Shown piece by piece: positions 42,980 to 52,060 of a stretch of 52,115 bases of DNA. The translations under genes and the position numbers were made by a program. How positions within the stretch are numbered: position 1 is the first letter of the stretch; each line of letters opens with the position of its first letter. This DNA comes from an uncultured Pseudomonadota bacterium. GTDB taxonomy: Bacteria > Pseudomonadota > Alphaproteobacteria > Rs-D84. The notes below the pieces were generated by a model. The model was given only the letters and a program-made list of their open reading frames with translations. It ran no database searches and had not been told where the DNA came from. Location: the NCBI GenBank assembly GCA_902784345.1, contig CACZUD010000005.1, positions 1 to 52,115 on the forward strand. The letters are read 5' to 3'.

Positions 42980-43008
42980 TTGCCTTTGTAACATGCGTTT
43001 GTTATCAT
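42980..43008 (+). promoter_or_regulatory. Promoter upstream of RNase E/G gene
   Basis: TTGCCT (42980-42985), 17 bp, TATCAT (43003-43008); start near 43015, giving a 160-nt leader to the RNase gene that includes the small ORF at 43036. Confidence 0.6.
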
Positions 43009-43035
43009 AAAAATCGTTGTATAAAATGGGGTAAA

Positions 43036-43263
43036 ATGTTGTTAGTTTTATCACTTTTTACTGTGATTTGCGTCGCACTTTTGGTTATCGCGGTGTGCTT
43101 CCTTGGCATGGGCGGGATTGCCCCATGGGAACAGGTTGCGTCTGTTTTATACATACCCAACACAAAAGGATTATTAAATGTCAAAAAAGATATATGTGGA
43201 TGGTGTTCATCCAGAAGAAACACGGGTGGTGGTGGTCGACAGCGCGACAAATCGTGTGTCTGA
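43036..43263 (+). CDS. Doubtful small membrane ORF in RNase E/G leader (75 aa)
   Basis: ATG 43036 has GGGGTAAA just upstream, and the first 27 residues form a membrane segment (LLVLSLFTVICVALLVIAV). The last third overlaps the RNase gene in another frame and looks like chance sequence. It might be a real small protein, a leader ORF affecting RNase expression, or nothing. Confidence 0.3.
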   Translation: MLLVLSLFTVICVALLVIAVCFLGMGGIAPWEQVASVLYIPNTKGLLNVKKDICGWCSSRRNTGGGGRQRDKSCV

Positions 43264-44977
43264 TTTTGACGTGGAAACAACGACTAAACCTCAGATAAAA
43301 GGGAACATTTATCTGGCCAAGGTTATTCGTGTTGAACCTTCACTTCAGGCAGCTTTTGTTGACTATGGCACTGGTAAAAATGGTTTCTTGCCGTTTTCAG
43401 AAATTCACCCTGATTATTACCAAGTAACCCCAGAACAAAAGAAAAAATTACTTGAACTGGCGCATGCGAACATCGTTGACGACGACGAAGATCCAAACGA
43501 AGAAGAAGACGAAGTCGCAGAATACGATGACAACAATGCCGGCGAAGATAACAAAGAATTATTGAAACGCGCACGCGAATTCAAAATTCAAGATGTTATT
43601 AAACCAAAGCAAATCTTGCTTATCCAAGGCGTAAAAGAAGAACGTGGACAAAAGGGCGCATCAATGACAACGTATTTGTCGTTGGCGGGTCGTTTTGCGG
43701 TTTTGATGCCTAATTCCAGAAAGCGCAACAGTTATGGTGTGTCTAAAAAGATTTCTGACAAGGCAGAACGCGCACGCTTGCGTGATATTTTGCATGGTCT
43801 TAAAATACCAAAGGGCATGACGGTTGTGTTGCGTACTGCTGCACAAGATGCATCTGCGGAAGATATCGCCAAAGATTATGAATATTTAACTGCACTTTGG
43901 AACGATATTCGCAAGACAACTTTGGAATCTGTTGCACCAGTCACAATTCATACCGAAGATTCTTTGCTTCGTCGTGTTGTTCGTGATTTTATTTCTGACA
44001 AAGACGATGTTATGATTGTCCAAGGTCAAGAAGTGTTTGATGAAGCCAAAGCGTATTTTCAACAAATGTATGGTCGCGCACCACGCAAACAGTTGATTCA
44101 ATACAAAGATACAGCACTGCCATTGATGACCAAGGCAGGCGTTGAAAAACAATTGGAAGGATTGCATGGTCCATATGTTGTTTTGCCATCTGGCGGTTCG
44201 ATAGTTATCAACCAAACAGAAGCCATGGTTACAATCGATGTTAATTCATCGCGCGCGATTAAAGAAAAAGATATCGAACAAACTGCGCTGAATACCAACC
44301 TTGAAGCAGCAGAAGAAATCGCATTGCAATTACGCTTGCGTGATTTGGCGGGGATTGTTGCGATTGACTTTATCGATATGGAAGAAGAAAAGAACAATCG
44401 CAAATTGGAACAAAAAATGCGCGAAGTTATGAAACATGACCGCGCACGGACTCAGGTTGCGAAAATCAACGCATTTGGTGTGTTGATGTTGTCGCGTCAA
44501 AGATTGCGTTCTTCATTCATTGAATCTTCGTATGTTGTCTGTCCACACTGTATGGGGGCAGGCGTTGTACCAAGTATTCAAACTGCGTCGATAATCTTGT
44601 TCCGTCATTTGCAAGAAAAATTATTGGCAAAAGCGGCACAAAAAATCATTATGACTGTGCCAAGTGATGTTGCGATTTATCTGCTTAATCAAAAACGTGC
44701 AGAATTGGCAGCGATGGAAAAAGAATTCGAAACAGAAATCGTCATTGTCGGCGATGACAGTTTGATGAATATTGATCAATATTCAATTCAACGCGTTATG
44801 GCAGAAACTGTGAAAACAGACGATGTTTTGGATGCACACGAACCATCAACTGATGCGAAAAAGAAAAACGCACAGCATGTTGAGGCAAAACGTGTGACAA
44901 CAACTGCACCACGTCATCGTAAACCAATCAAAAAACAACAAAAGAAACAATCTTTGTGGAAAAAATTGGTTGGTTAA
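43178..44977 (+). CDS. rne: Ribonuclease E/G
   Basis: Endoribonuclease for mRNA decay and rRNA/tRNA processing. S1 domain (about 38-145) interrupted by a very acidic insertion (101-125, DDDEDPNEEEDE), common in alphaproteobacterial RNase E; catalytic Asp354 (TIDVNSSRA) and Asp397 (VAIDFID); zinc link CPHC near 445. The C-terminus is a short basic tail, not the long scaffold of E. coli RNase E, so a large degradosome platform is absent. 599 aa. AAAAGGATT Shine-Dalgarno. RNase G is a possible alternative name. Confidence 0.93.
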   Translation: MSKKIYVDGVHPEETRVVVVDSATNRVSDFDVETTTKPQIKGNIYLAKVIRVEPSLQAAFVDYGTGKNGFLPFSEIHPDYYQVTPEQKKKLLELAHANIVDDDEDPNEEEDEVAEYDDNNAGEDNKELLKRAREFKIQDVIKPKQILLIQGVKEERGQKGASMTTYLSLAGRFAVLMPNSRKRNSYGVSKKISDKAERARLRDILHGLKIPKGMTVVLRTAAQDASAEDIAKDYEYLTALWNDIRKTTLESVAPVTIHTEDSLLRRVVRDFISDKDDVMIVQGQEVFDEAKAYFQQMYGRAPRKQLIQYKDTALPLMTKAGVEKQLEGLHGPYVVLPSGGSIVINQTEAMVTIDVNSSRAIKEKDIEQTALNTNLEAAEEIALQLRLRDLAGIVAIDFIDMEEEKNNRKLEQKMREVMKHDRARTQVAKINAFGVLMLSRQRLRSSFIESSYVVCPHCMGAGVVPSIQTASIILFRHLQEKLLAKAAQKIIMTVPSDVAIYLLNQKRAELAAMEKEFETEIVIVGDDSLMNIDQYSIQRVMAETVKTDDVLDAHEPSTDAKKKNAQHVEAKRVTTTAPRHRKPIKKQQKKQSLWKKLVG

Positions 44978-44979
44978 TA

Positions 44980-45021
44980 GTTCTCCCCTCTCGGGGGAGG
45001 GGACCCGCAGGGTGAGGGAGG
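44980..45021. repeat. CTCC-family intergenic repeat
   Basis: CTCCCCTCTCGGGGGAGGGG, then ACCCGCAGGGTGAGGGAGG, between the RNase stop and its terminator. Same family as the repeats at the window ends. Confidence 0.75.
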
Positions 45022-45026
45022 TAAAG

Positions 45027-45054
45027 AAAAACCGCCGAAACGGCGGTTTTTTTT
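45027..45054 (+). terminator. Terminator after RNase E/G
   Basis: AAAAACCGCCG-AAA-CGGCGGTTTTT stem with T-run. Confidence 0.9.
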
Positions 45055-45070
45055 ATTGCTTTTAAATTGA

Positions 45071-45211
45071 TTAATTGCAGCTGCCAATCAATTTAGAAAT
45101 TGAAATATCTTTGTGCAACAAGAAATCGTATTCGCAATTTCCAGATTTGTATGAACCTGTACAGGCAGCCAATGTTAATACAGCAAACAATGCCAAGATT
45201 AATTTTTTCAT
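45071..45211 (-). CDS. 46-aa lipoprotein
   Basis: Short ORF: MKKLILALFAVLTLAAC with lipobox LAAC (C17), then a 29-residue mature part starting TGSYKSGNCEYDF and ending GSCN, with two further Cys. AAAAGGAGACAC is an excellent Shine-Dalgarno. Similar in size to VirB7-type or entericidin-like lipoproteins, but no family is recognised. Stands alone between convergent rne and the bepA-like gene. Confidence 0.8.
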   Translation of the reverse strand: MKKLILALFAVLTLAACTGSYKSGNCEYDFLLHKDISISKLIGSCN

Positions 45212-45275
45212 AGTGTCTCCTTTTGTGTTTTCCACGGGCACATTATGAAAGAATTCTTGCTGCTTTGCAAGTTTT

Positions 45276-46577
45276 TTATTTATATTTTTTCAATATATCA
45301 TCAGATTTAATATATTCTGGTGAATTTTTTTTGGATTTGCTCTGTGCCAGTTTCGCATATTTTCTGGCGTTTGCTTTGTCGCCGTTCATATTGTAAAATT
45401 CAGCCATCGCCCAATCAGATTCCCCGCCGTCTGTCACACGTGCCAATATCCAGTACGCCAAAGGCGCGGGTTCTGTCAAAATCACTTTTTTGCATAATTC
45501 GGTTGCGCGGGCTTTATCGCCGGGTTTGTTGCGTTCGCTTAATACCAGTGCCAATGCTGTTTCAATTTGTGGCGCATTTTTAGATAATTTCAAAGATTTT
45601 TCATAGGCATCCACACTGTCATCATACGCGCCAAATTGATATTCTATGTCCCCAAAAAGTTCGTAATAATAAGGATTGTTTGGATTGCGTTTAATCAGGG
45701 TTTGCGTACCTGTCTTGGCTGTTTTTAAATCGCCACCACGCATATTCGCGATTGCGCGCGCATAAATTGCAGCATCGCTTTTATTGGAATAGGGGTATTT
45801 AGTAATAACATTTTTGTCTTTGTCCAGATATCCAATCAACTTTGCACGCAAGATTTCATAGTTTGCATTTTCTGCGGCGATTTTTTCCGCTGATTTTGTC
45901 GGGACTTTTTTCAATTTAGATATTTTTGTTTTCGCATTATTTATGCGTTCATTCGTCAGTGGGTGATTGATACGATTTGGGTTAACTTTACTTTCAATCG
46001 CGCCATGCATGTCGCGCATTTGTTCAAACACTTCGATAAGTCCGTTTGGATTCTGGTTTGCCCGTACCATTAAATCGACAGCCATATCGTCGGCTATGCG
46101 TTCTTCGTCGCGTGAAAAAGACAACATGGATTGTTGTGCAATTCCTGTTGCCCCCGCCATAACACCAACACCAGCCGTAGGATTTCCGCCTGCTACCATC
46201 AGTCCAACCCCCAGTGCCTGAATCACCATAGTGCGAACCATTTCATCGTGCATGCGTTGCGACATTTGCACCATGTGTCCACCGATAGTATGCCCCAATT
46301 CGTGTGCAATAACCGCACGCAGTGCGTTTGGATTTTTGATTTGTTTTAGTAAGCCTGTATAAACAAAAATATCTTCACCGCCGCGAACAAAGGCATTAAA
46401 ATCGTCGTCGTTTACAATGTATACTTTTAATCTTTTTTCAGAAATATTTGCGGCATTTGCGACGGGTTTTATAATTTCAGTAATTTGCTTTTCGATTTCT
46501 GTATCGTTGATAAGCATTGCGCCGTTCGCGCTAAATATAAATAAAACTGAAAACAAAATTGCAAAAATCTTTTTCAT
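45276..46577 (-). CDS. bepA: BepA-like M48 metalloprotease with TPRs
   Basis: Periplasmic zinc protease that checks outer-membrane protein assembly. Signal peptide (1-19), HELGH (92-96), SRDEERIADDMAVDL with the third metal ligand (about 155-168), and C-terminal TPR repeats (about 270-430; NPYYYELFGDIEYQFGAYDD, here YYYELFGDIEYQ). 433 aa, near E. coli BepA (487). Its ATG directly follows the recG stop, so they share a transcript. Confidence 0.9.
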   Translation of the reverse strand: MKKIFAILFSVLFIFSANGAMLINDTEIEKQITEIIKPVANAANISEKRLKVYIVNDDDFNAFVRGGEDIFVYTGLLKQIKNPNALRAVIAHELGHTIGGHMVQMSQRMHDEMVRTMVIQALGVGLMVAGGNPTAGVGVMAGATGIAQQSMLSFSRDEERIADDMAVDLMVRANQNPNGLIEVFEQMRDMHGAIESKVNPNRINHPLTNERINNAKTKISKLKKVPTKSAEKIAAENANYEILRAKLIGYLDKDKNVITKYPYSNKSDAAIYARAIANMRGGDLKTAKTGTQTLIKRNPNNPYYYELFGDIEYQFGAYDDSVDAYEKSLKLSKNAPQIETALALVLSERNKPGDKARATELCKKVILTEPAPLAYWILARVTDGGESDWAMAEFYNMNGDKANARKYAKLAQSKSKKNSPEYIKSDDILKKYK

Positions 46578-48644
46578 CTACGCCCCCGCCACAGTTGAAA
46601 GGTCAAATATTTTACGCAAAGTGCGCGCCCAATCTTCATCTTCGCTATTATTATTCATCGCGGCAGTTTGTGCCAATTTGAATAAATCCCGATGTTCGCG
46701 ATAGTTCACAAAATGATATTGTATCCAACCGCTTTGACGCGTGCCCAGTAATTCACCAACCCCGCGCATCATTAAATCTTGTTCTGCGATAACAAAGCCG
46801 TCTTCTGTTTCGCAAAGAACATCTAATCTTTTAATTCCGTCTGGCGATACATTTGCACCATAAAGCAACACACAAAAAGATTGTTTCGAACCACGTCCCA
46901 CGCGCCCGCGCAACTGATGCAGTGCGGCCAGACCAAATCTTTCTGCGTTTTCGATAACCATAATTGTTGCAGACGGAACATCGATTCCAACCTCTATAAC
47001 CGTTGTCGAAACCAGTACGCGCATTTTTGAATTTGGGTCTGCGAATTCCGCCATAACAGCATCGCGTTGCTTTTTATCCATCTGACCATGGCAAAGACCA
47101 GTATCTGGGAAATGCTTTTTCAATTCTTCATATCGTTGTTCTGCCGCGGTCATATCTGAAACTTCTGATTCTGCGACCAACGGACAGACCCAGAATATTT
47201 TTGCACCGTTTGCAACCTGGGGCGCAATGCGTTCAATCAGTGCACTTGTTCGCATGGCAGGCAATTTAGATGTCTTAATCGGCATACGTCCCGCCGGCTT
47301 TTCATTTATAATCGAAATGTCCATATCGCCATAAACTGTCATCGACAGTGTGCGCGGAATAGGGGTCGCAGACAAAGCCAACATATCGGGATTGTTGCCC
47401 TTGGCACGCATGGCACTGCGCTGGTCCACACCAAATCGGTGCTGTTCATCGATTATGACCAAACCTAAATCTTTGTATTCCACATCATCGGAAAATAGCG
47501 CGTGCGTTCCGATTGCTATTTTCGTGCGCCCCGATTTCAGCGATATCAGTTTTTCGCGACGCGCCACGCCTTTGTCGCGTCCGGTTAAAATATCACAGAC
47601 CAAACCCATTTCATCACACATCGGTTTTATTTTTGCAAAGTGTTGTTGTGCCAGTGTATCTGTGGGTGCCAACAACACAGACTGCGCGCCAGATTCTGCC
47701 ATTTTGACCGCCGCCGCCATTGCAACCATGGTTTTCCCAGACCCTACATCGCCTTGGACCAATCGCATCATCGGTACATCGCGTTTAAAGTCTGCAAAGA
47801 TTTCGTCTATGGTTCGTTGTTGCGCGCCAGTTAATTCAAACGGCAAAATTTCATAGAATTTATCAATCAGATTTTTAGTCGCAACGCGTGGCGGGCGAGT
47901 GTTTTTGTGTGCCAACCGCGCGCGTCGATTTATTGCAATCGCACTTTGATGTGCGAACAGTTCGCTGTACGCCAGTTTTACAATGTATTCATTGTTTGGC
48001 GCCAGTGTATCATTACTTTCCGGATAGTGTACATGTTCCAACGCATCCAAAAATTCCAGCATTCTTTCACTTAATTTATATGCGGCTATACGTTCATGCA
48101 TAATGTTGAAAATCTGGTCGCGCACAGCCGAAAATGTTTTCTGAGTTAACCCTTCGCCCGATGGATATATCGCCTGATGTGTTGGAATCTTAGATGCGTT
48201 TTCAGGTGTTTCGATAAAGTCAGGATGATTGATAACAGCACCATTTCGATTGTTGAATTCTAATTTGCCACTTACTATGCGCCACTGTCCAACCGGCATT
48301 TTTTCCATCCAATAATCAAGAAATTTAGTGTTAAAGAATTGTATAGTAACAGGCGCAGCAAATTTATCGGCGCAAACAATCTGGCTAGGGGTGCGCCGTC
48401 CGCGAAAAACACCGCCTTTCTTGTGAGATTTTACCTGTAATGAAATTGTGATTGTATCGCCGTTTTGCGCGCCAACCACTGAATCAAGTATTTCACGCGG
48501 GCGAACACTGGACGGAATATGAAGCAGAAAATCAAGAACGCGTCGTTCACCCAAAACTTCATTGAACTTGGCGGCCAGCACAGGCCCCACACCATGAATG
48601 TATTGCAAATCAGTATTAAAAAAATCAAAGATTTCATTATCCAT
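46578..48644 (-). CDS. recG: ATP-dependent DNA helicase RecG
   Basis: Branch-migrating helicase for stalled forks and recombination intermediates. Wedge/OB domain in the N-terminal third; Walker A GDVGSGKT, IIDEQHRFG box, SATPIPRT, and the RecG-specific end with QLRGRVGRG and GELLGTRQSG. 688 aa, normal. Abuts bepA. The start has no strong Shine-Dalgarno (the leader reads ACAAATTTG..GGT before ATG), so translation efficiency is uncertain. Confidence 0.96.
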   Translation of the reverse strand: MDNEIFDFFNTDLQYIHGVGPVLAAKFNEVLGERRVLDFLLHIPSSVRPREILDSVVGAQNGDTITISLQVKSHKKGGVFRGRRTPSQIVCADKFAAPVTIQFFNTKFLDYWMEKMPVGQWRIVSGKLEFNNRNGAVINHPDFIETPENASKIPTHQAIYPSGEGLTQKTFSAVRDQIFNIMHERIAAYKLSERMLEFLDALEHVHYPESNDTLAPNNEYIVKLAYSELFAHQSAIAINRRARLAHKNTRPPRVATKNLIDKFYEILPFELTGAQQRTIDEIFADFKRDVPMMRLVQGDVGSGKTMVAMAAAVKMAESGAQSVLLAPTDTLAQQHFAKIKPMCDEMGLVCDILTGRDKGVARREKLISLKSGRTKIAIGTHALFSDDVEYKDLGLVIIDEQHRFGVDQRSAMRAKGNNPDMLALSATPIPRTLSMTVYGDMDISIINEKPAGRMPIKTSKLPAMRTSALIERIAPQVANGAKIFWVCPLVAESEVSDMTAAEQRYEELKKHFPDTGLCHGQMDKKQRDAVMAEFADPNSKMRVLVSTTVIEVGIDVPSATIMVIENAERFGLAALHQLRGRVGRGSKQSFCVLLYGANVSPDGIKRLDVLCETEDGFVIAEQDLMMRGVGELLGTRQSGWIQYHFVNYREHRDLFKLAQTAAMNNNSEDEDWARTLRKIFDLSTVAGA

Positions 48645-48690
48645 ACCACAAATTTAGCAAATTTTTTATTTTTGTGCCAATAAAAAACAT

Positions 48691-48719
48691 TTGCTAAACG
48701 GTATAAAATTTGATATAAT
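48691..48719 (+). promoter_or_regulatory. Promoter of LRR surface gene leader
   Basis: TTGCTA (48691-48696), 17 bp, TATAAT (48714-48719); start near 48726. Confidence 0.8.
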
Positions 48720-48736
48720 TCAAGGAACAGGAAAAA

Positions 48737-48784
48737 ATGACCGAATGTTGCAGAAATCTAGAAAGAGAAAGAGTAATCTTATAA
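48737..48784 (+). CDS. Possible 15-codon leader peptide
   Basis: ATG 48737 follows ACAGGAAAAA and encodes MTECCRNLERERVIL, then stop. It has a TGT-TGC Cys pair and three AGA Arg codons. It lies between a strong promoter and two hairpins, the second a terminator, as in attenuation leaders. Translation is unproven. Confidence 0.45.
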   Translation: MTECCRNLERERVIL

Positions 48785-48791
48785 GCAAATT

Positions 48792-48815
48792 TTGTGCGAA
48801 CGCAAGTTCGCACAA
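48792..48815 (+). promoter_or_regulatory. Leader hairpin with GCAA tetraloop
   Basis: Perfect ten-pair stem TTGTGCGAAC/GTTCGCACAA closed by a GNRA-type GCAA loop. No T-run, so not a terminator; perhaps a pausing or protein-binding hairpin before the terminator. Confidence 0.65.
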
Positions 48816-48822
48816 TTTAAGA

Positions 48823-48863
48823 AAAATCGACAGATAACGCATCGCGTTATCTGTCGATTTTTT
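48823..48863 (+). terminator. Leader terminator before LRR surface gene
   Basis: Eighteen-pair perfect stem AAAATCGACAGATAACGC/GCGTTATCTGTCGATTTT with T-run, only 24 bp before the surface-protein ATG. Transcription would mostly stop here, producing a 135-nt RNA, unless antitermination occurs. Confidence 0.85.
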
Positions 48864-48886
48864 GTTTTATAACGGAAGCGAAGGGA

Positions 48887-51800
48887 ATGAAAAAATTATT
48901 AACATTTTTATTTGCGGCATTTTTCGCCGTTCCTGTATTTGCTGCGTGTACTTCGGGTCAAATCGATGTTACGGGTAACGGTTCAAATTGTCAAACTGCT
49001 CATTTTTCTGTTGGCACCACATCAACGAACACTTTTAAATTCACAATGTCTGCAATCGGGACATTTTATGTCGATTGCGGGAATGGCGGAACATTAACCA
49101 GTGATGCAAGTGACGTAACAAATAATACCACAATTTCGCGTTCCGGAACAACTGTGGCGACATATACGTGTACATGGGGAACATCGAGAGCACAAACAAT
49201 TCGATTTGGTGGAACCGCAACGGGATATTCAACGAACGTAGCCAACGCGGCGATTGCATTTTATATATTTTCCGTCGGAACACAGGCAAAGATTTCAACA
49301 ATTTCCGGAAATTTATCCGCAATGTTTCCATATAAATCGGGTGTTTCCGCAACCGGTGCACAACCAAGGTTTTATCAAACTTTTTATGGTGCAACCGGTC
49401 TGAGATCTATCCCGAGCACTTTATTTGCAAATTATACAACCGGTGCAAGTTATATGTTCTACTACACATTTTATAAATGCACAGGATTAACATCGCTACC
49501 GGCAAATTTATTTGCAAAAGTTACAACCAGTGCAACTAGTATGTTCAGTGGAACATTCAGGGAAACATCAATAACATCGATACCGGAAAACCTGTTTTTC
49601 CCGAACGCAACATCGGTAACCGGACAAAAATCTATGTTCAGCTACACATTTTATGGTTGCAAAGGATTAACATCGATACCGGCGAATTTATTTGCTAAGG
49701 TTACAAGCGCTGGACAACATATGTTCAGCTACACATTTAGTGGTTGCACTGGTATCACCGGATATATTCCAAAATCAACATTTGCCGGATTAATTGCAAA
49801 TGGTTCACCAACCGCAAATTATATGTGGCTGGACACATTTGCGAATACACAATTGGTGTCGTCATGTCCATCCGGAACAACAACAATCGATACAACATAC
49901 AAAGGCACCAACCAATCCAGCGATTATTATGTTAAATGGGGTAATTATGCAATGTGTGAAGGGCCAAGCTTCACAATTACCACCACATCAACAAACACTT
50001 TTAAATTCACAATGTCTGCAAAGGGAACTTTTTACGTCGATTGCGGAAACGGTGGAACACTGACCAGCACGGCAAACGATGTAATAAATAATACCATTAC
50101 GCGTTCTACAACGACGGTGGCGACATATACGTGTACATGGGGAACGGCGGGAGCACAAACAATTCAATTTGGTGGAACCGCAACGGGATATTCAACGGGC
50201 ACAACTACCGCGGCAATTTCATTTTATATATCGTCCGGCGGAACACAGGCAAATATCGCATCAATTTCTGGGAATTTGTCCACAATGTTTCCATATATAT
50301 CGGGTAATGCCGCAACCGGCGCACAACCAAGGTTTTATCAAACTTTTTATGGTGCAACCAGCCTGACATCAATACCGGACACATTATTTGCAAATTATAC
50401 GATGGGGGCAACTTCTATGTTCAGCAGCACATTCAGTGGATGCACAGGATTAACATCAATACCGGAAAACCTGTTTTTTCCAAATGCGACATCGGTAACG
50501 GGACAAGGTTATATGTTCCAACAAACATTTTATAATTGCAAAGGATTAACATCAATACCGGCGAATTTATTTGCTAAGGTTACAAGTGGTGCAACTTATA
50601 TGTTCTATCAAACATTTCAAAACTGTACAGGATTAACATCAATACCGGAAAACCTGTTTTTTCCGAACGCAACATCGGTAACCGGACAAAATTCTATGTT
50701 CTACTCCACATTTTATGGTTGCAAAGGATTAACATCGATACCGGCGAATTTATTTGCTAAGGTTACAAGTGGTGCAACTTATATGTTCTATCAAACATTT
50801 CAAAACTGTACAGCCTTAACATCAATACCTGAAAACCTGTTTTTCCCGAATGCGACATCGGTGACCGGACAAAGTTATATGTTCTACTCCACATTTTCTG
50901 GTTGCAGTGGATTAACAACTATACCAGCAAACCTGTTTTTCCCGAATGCGACATCGGTGACCGGACAAAGTTATATGTTCTCCTACACATTTTCTGGTTG
51001 CAGTGGATTAACAACTATACCGACGAATTTATTTGCTAAAATTACGACCAGTGCAACTTATCTTTTTCAAGGTGTGTTTTATAACTGTGGTGGATTAACA
51101 TCAATACCGGAAAACCTGTTTTTCCCGAATGCGACATCGGTATCGGGACAAACTTATATGTTTGCATATGCATTTACCAGTTGCGGAAAACTAACATCGA
51201 TACCGGAAAATTTATTTGCTAATGTTACAAGTGGTGCAACTTATATGTTCTACTCCACATTTAATAACTGCACAGGATTAACATCAATACCGGAAAACCT
51301 GTTTTTCCCGAATGCGACATCAGTGACCGGACAAAATAATATGTTTAATAACACATTTAGTAGTTGTACAAGTCTAACATATATACCAGAAAAATTATTT
51401 TCCAAGATTACAAGTGCCGCATCAAATTTATTTTACGCTACATTTTCTGGCTGTACAAAAATTACCGGATATATTCCCAAATCAACATTTGCGGGTTTAA
51501 TTGCAAATGGTTCACCAACAGCAAACTATATGTGGCAAAATACGTTTACGAATACAAAATTGGTATCGTCATGTCCATCCGGAACAACAACAATCGATAC
51601 AACATACAAAGGCACCAATCAATCCAGCGATTATTATGTTAAATGGGGGAATTATGCCATGTGTGAAGGGGATGCTGGCTTGGATTGCTCCGCTGGTTAT
51701 TATCTGCCCGCAAATGCGAATGCGTGTTCAATTTGTCCGATAAATAATATTTGTTCTGGTGGAACTTATACCCCCGGTGCAAATAATCAGGGTATAACCG

Positions 51801-52060
51801 CGTGTGCAAGTGGAACATTCGCGCCAACCGGTTCAACCGTATGTTATCCGCATCTTTTTCATGTTGGGAACGATAAAATTTATATGAATTCGACCAAGCA
51901 AACAACGCCATCGTTAAACTTTCGAATTGGCAATGATGTATTCTTCATAAATATGACAACAACACGAACAAAGATGAACAAAGATTCGGACCATTATTTT
52001 CATGTGGATTGGGGTAACAATCATTACTATGTCTGTGATGATACCACATGTCCACAGTAA
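48887..52060 (+). CDS. Giant BspA-like LRR surface protein (1057 aa)
   Basis: Signal peptide (1-19). Two beta-rich modules (about 41-150 and 358-468; shared words FKFTMSA, GTFYVDCGNGGTLTS) each precede a set of short Leu-rich repeats of the BspA/DUF285 type (LTSIPENLF, then a 15-20 residue spacer with MF..TF..C). Set one has about 4 repeats, set two about 12. Each set is closed by ITGYIPKSTF and a WGNYAMCEG cap. A Cys-rich module (928-988) and a C-terminal domain ending TTCPQ follow, nearly identical to the 212-aa protein at 56-694. Probably a surface adhesin or mucus-binding protein. Internal DNA repeats are near identical, so length is likely variable. The Shine-Dalgarno GGAAG is 8 bp from the ATG. 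Confidence 0.85.
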   Translation: MKKLLTFLFAAFFAVPVFAACTSGQIDVTGNGSNCQTAHFSVGTTSTNTFKFTMSAIGTFYVDCGNGGTLTSDASDVTNNTTISRSGTTVATYTCTWGTSRAQTIRFGGTATGYSTNVANAAIAFYIFSVGTQAKISTISGNLSAMFPYKSGVSATGAQPRFYQTFYGATGLRSIPSTLFANYTTGASYMFYYTFYKCTGLTSLPANLFAKVTTSATSMFSGTFRETSITSIPENLFFPNATSVTGQKSMFSYTFYGCKGLTSIPANLFAKVTSAGQHMFSYTFSGCTGITGYIPKSTFAGLIANGSPTANYMWLDTFANTQLVSSCPSGTTTIDTTYKGTNQSSDYYVKWGNYAMCEGPSFTITTTSTNTFKFTMSAKGTFYVDCGNGGTLTSTANDVINNTITRSTTTVATYTCTWGTAGAQTIQFGGTATGYSTGTTTAAISFYISSGGTQANIASISGNLSTMFPYISGNAATGAQPRFYQTFYGATSLTSIPDTLFANYTMGATSMFSSTFSGCTGLTSIPENLFFPNATSVTGQGYMFQQTFYNCKGLTSIPANLFAKVTSGATYMFYQTFQNCTGLTSIPENLFFPNATSVTGQNSMFYSTFYGCKGLTSIPANLFAKVTSGATYMFYQTFQNCTALTSIPENLFFPNATSVTGQSYMFYSTFSGCSGLTTIPANLFFPNATSVTGQSYMFSYTFSGCSGLTTIPTNLFAKITTSATYLFQGVFYNCGGLTSIPENLFFPNATSVSGQTYMFAYAFTSCGKLTSIPENLFANVTSGATYMFYSTFNNCTGLTSIPENLFFPNATSVTGQNNMFNNTFSSCTSLTYIPEKLFSKITSAASNLFYATFSGCTKITGYIPKSTFAGLIANGSPTANYMWQNTFTNTKLVSSCPSGTTTIDTTYKGTNQSSDYYVKWGNYAMCEGDAGLDCSAGYYLPANANACSICPINNICSGGTYTPGANNQGITACASGTFAPTGSTVCYPHLFHVGNDKIYMNSTKQTTPSLNFRIGNDVFFINMTTTRTKMNKDSDHYFHVDWGNNHYYVCDDTTCPQ
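50350..51450 (+). repeat. Near-identical 84-93 bp LRR-coding repeats
   Basis: About 12 tandem units alternate between two types, one encoding SIPENLFFPNATSVTGQ and one SIPANLFAKVTSGATYMF, with only few base changes between copies (for example 50455-50640 versus 50640-50825). A shorter set lies at 49400-49745. Strong substrate for slippage or recombination. Confidence 0.85.

Noticed and set aside
50350-51450. Regular repeats reminiscent of a CRISPR array
   Set aside because: The units are in frame, encode Leu-rich repeats and have no unique spacers.
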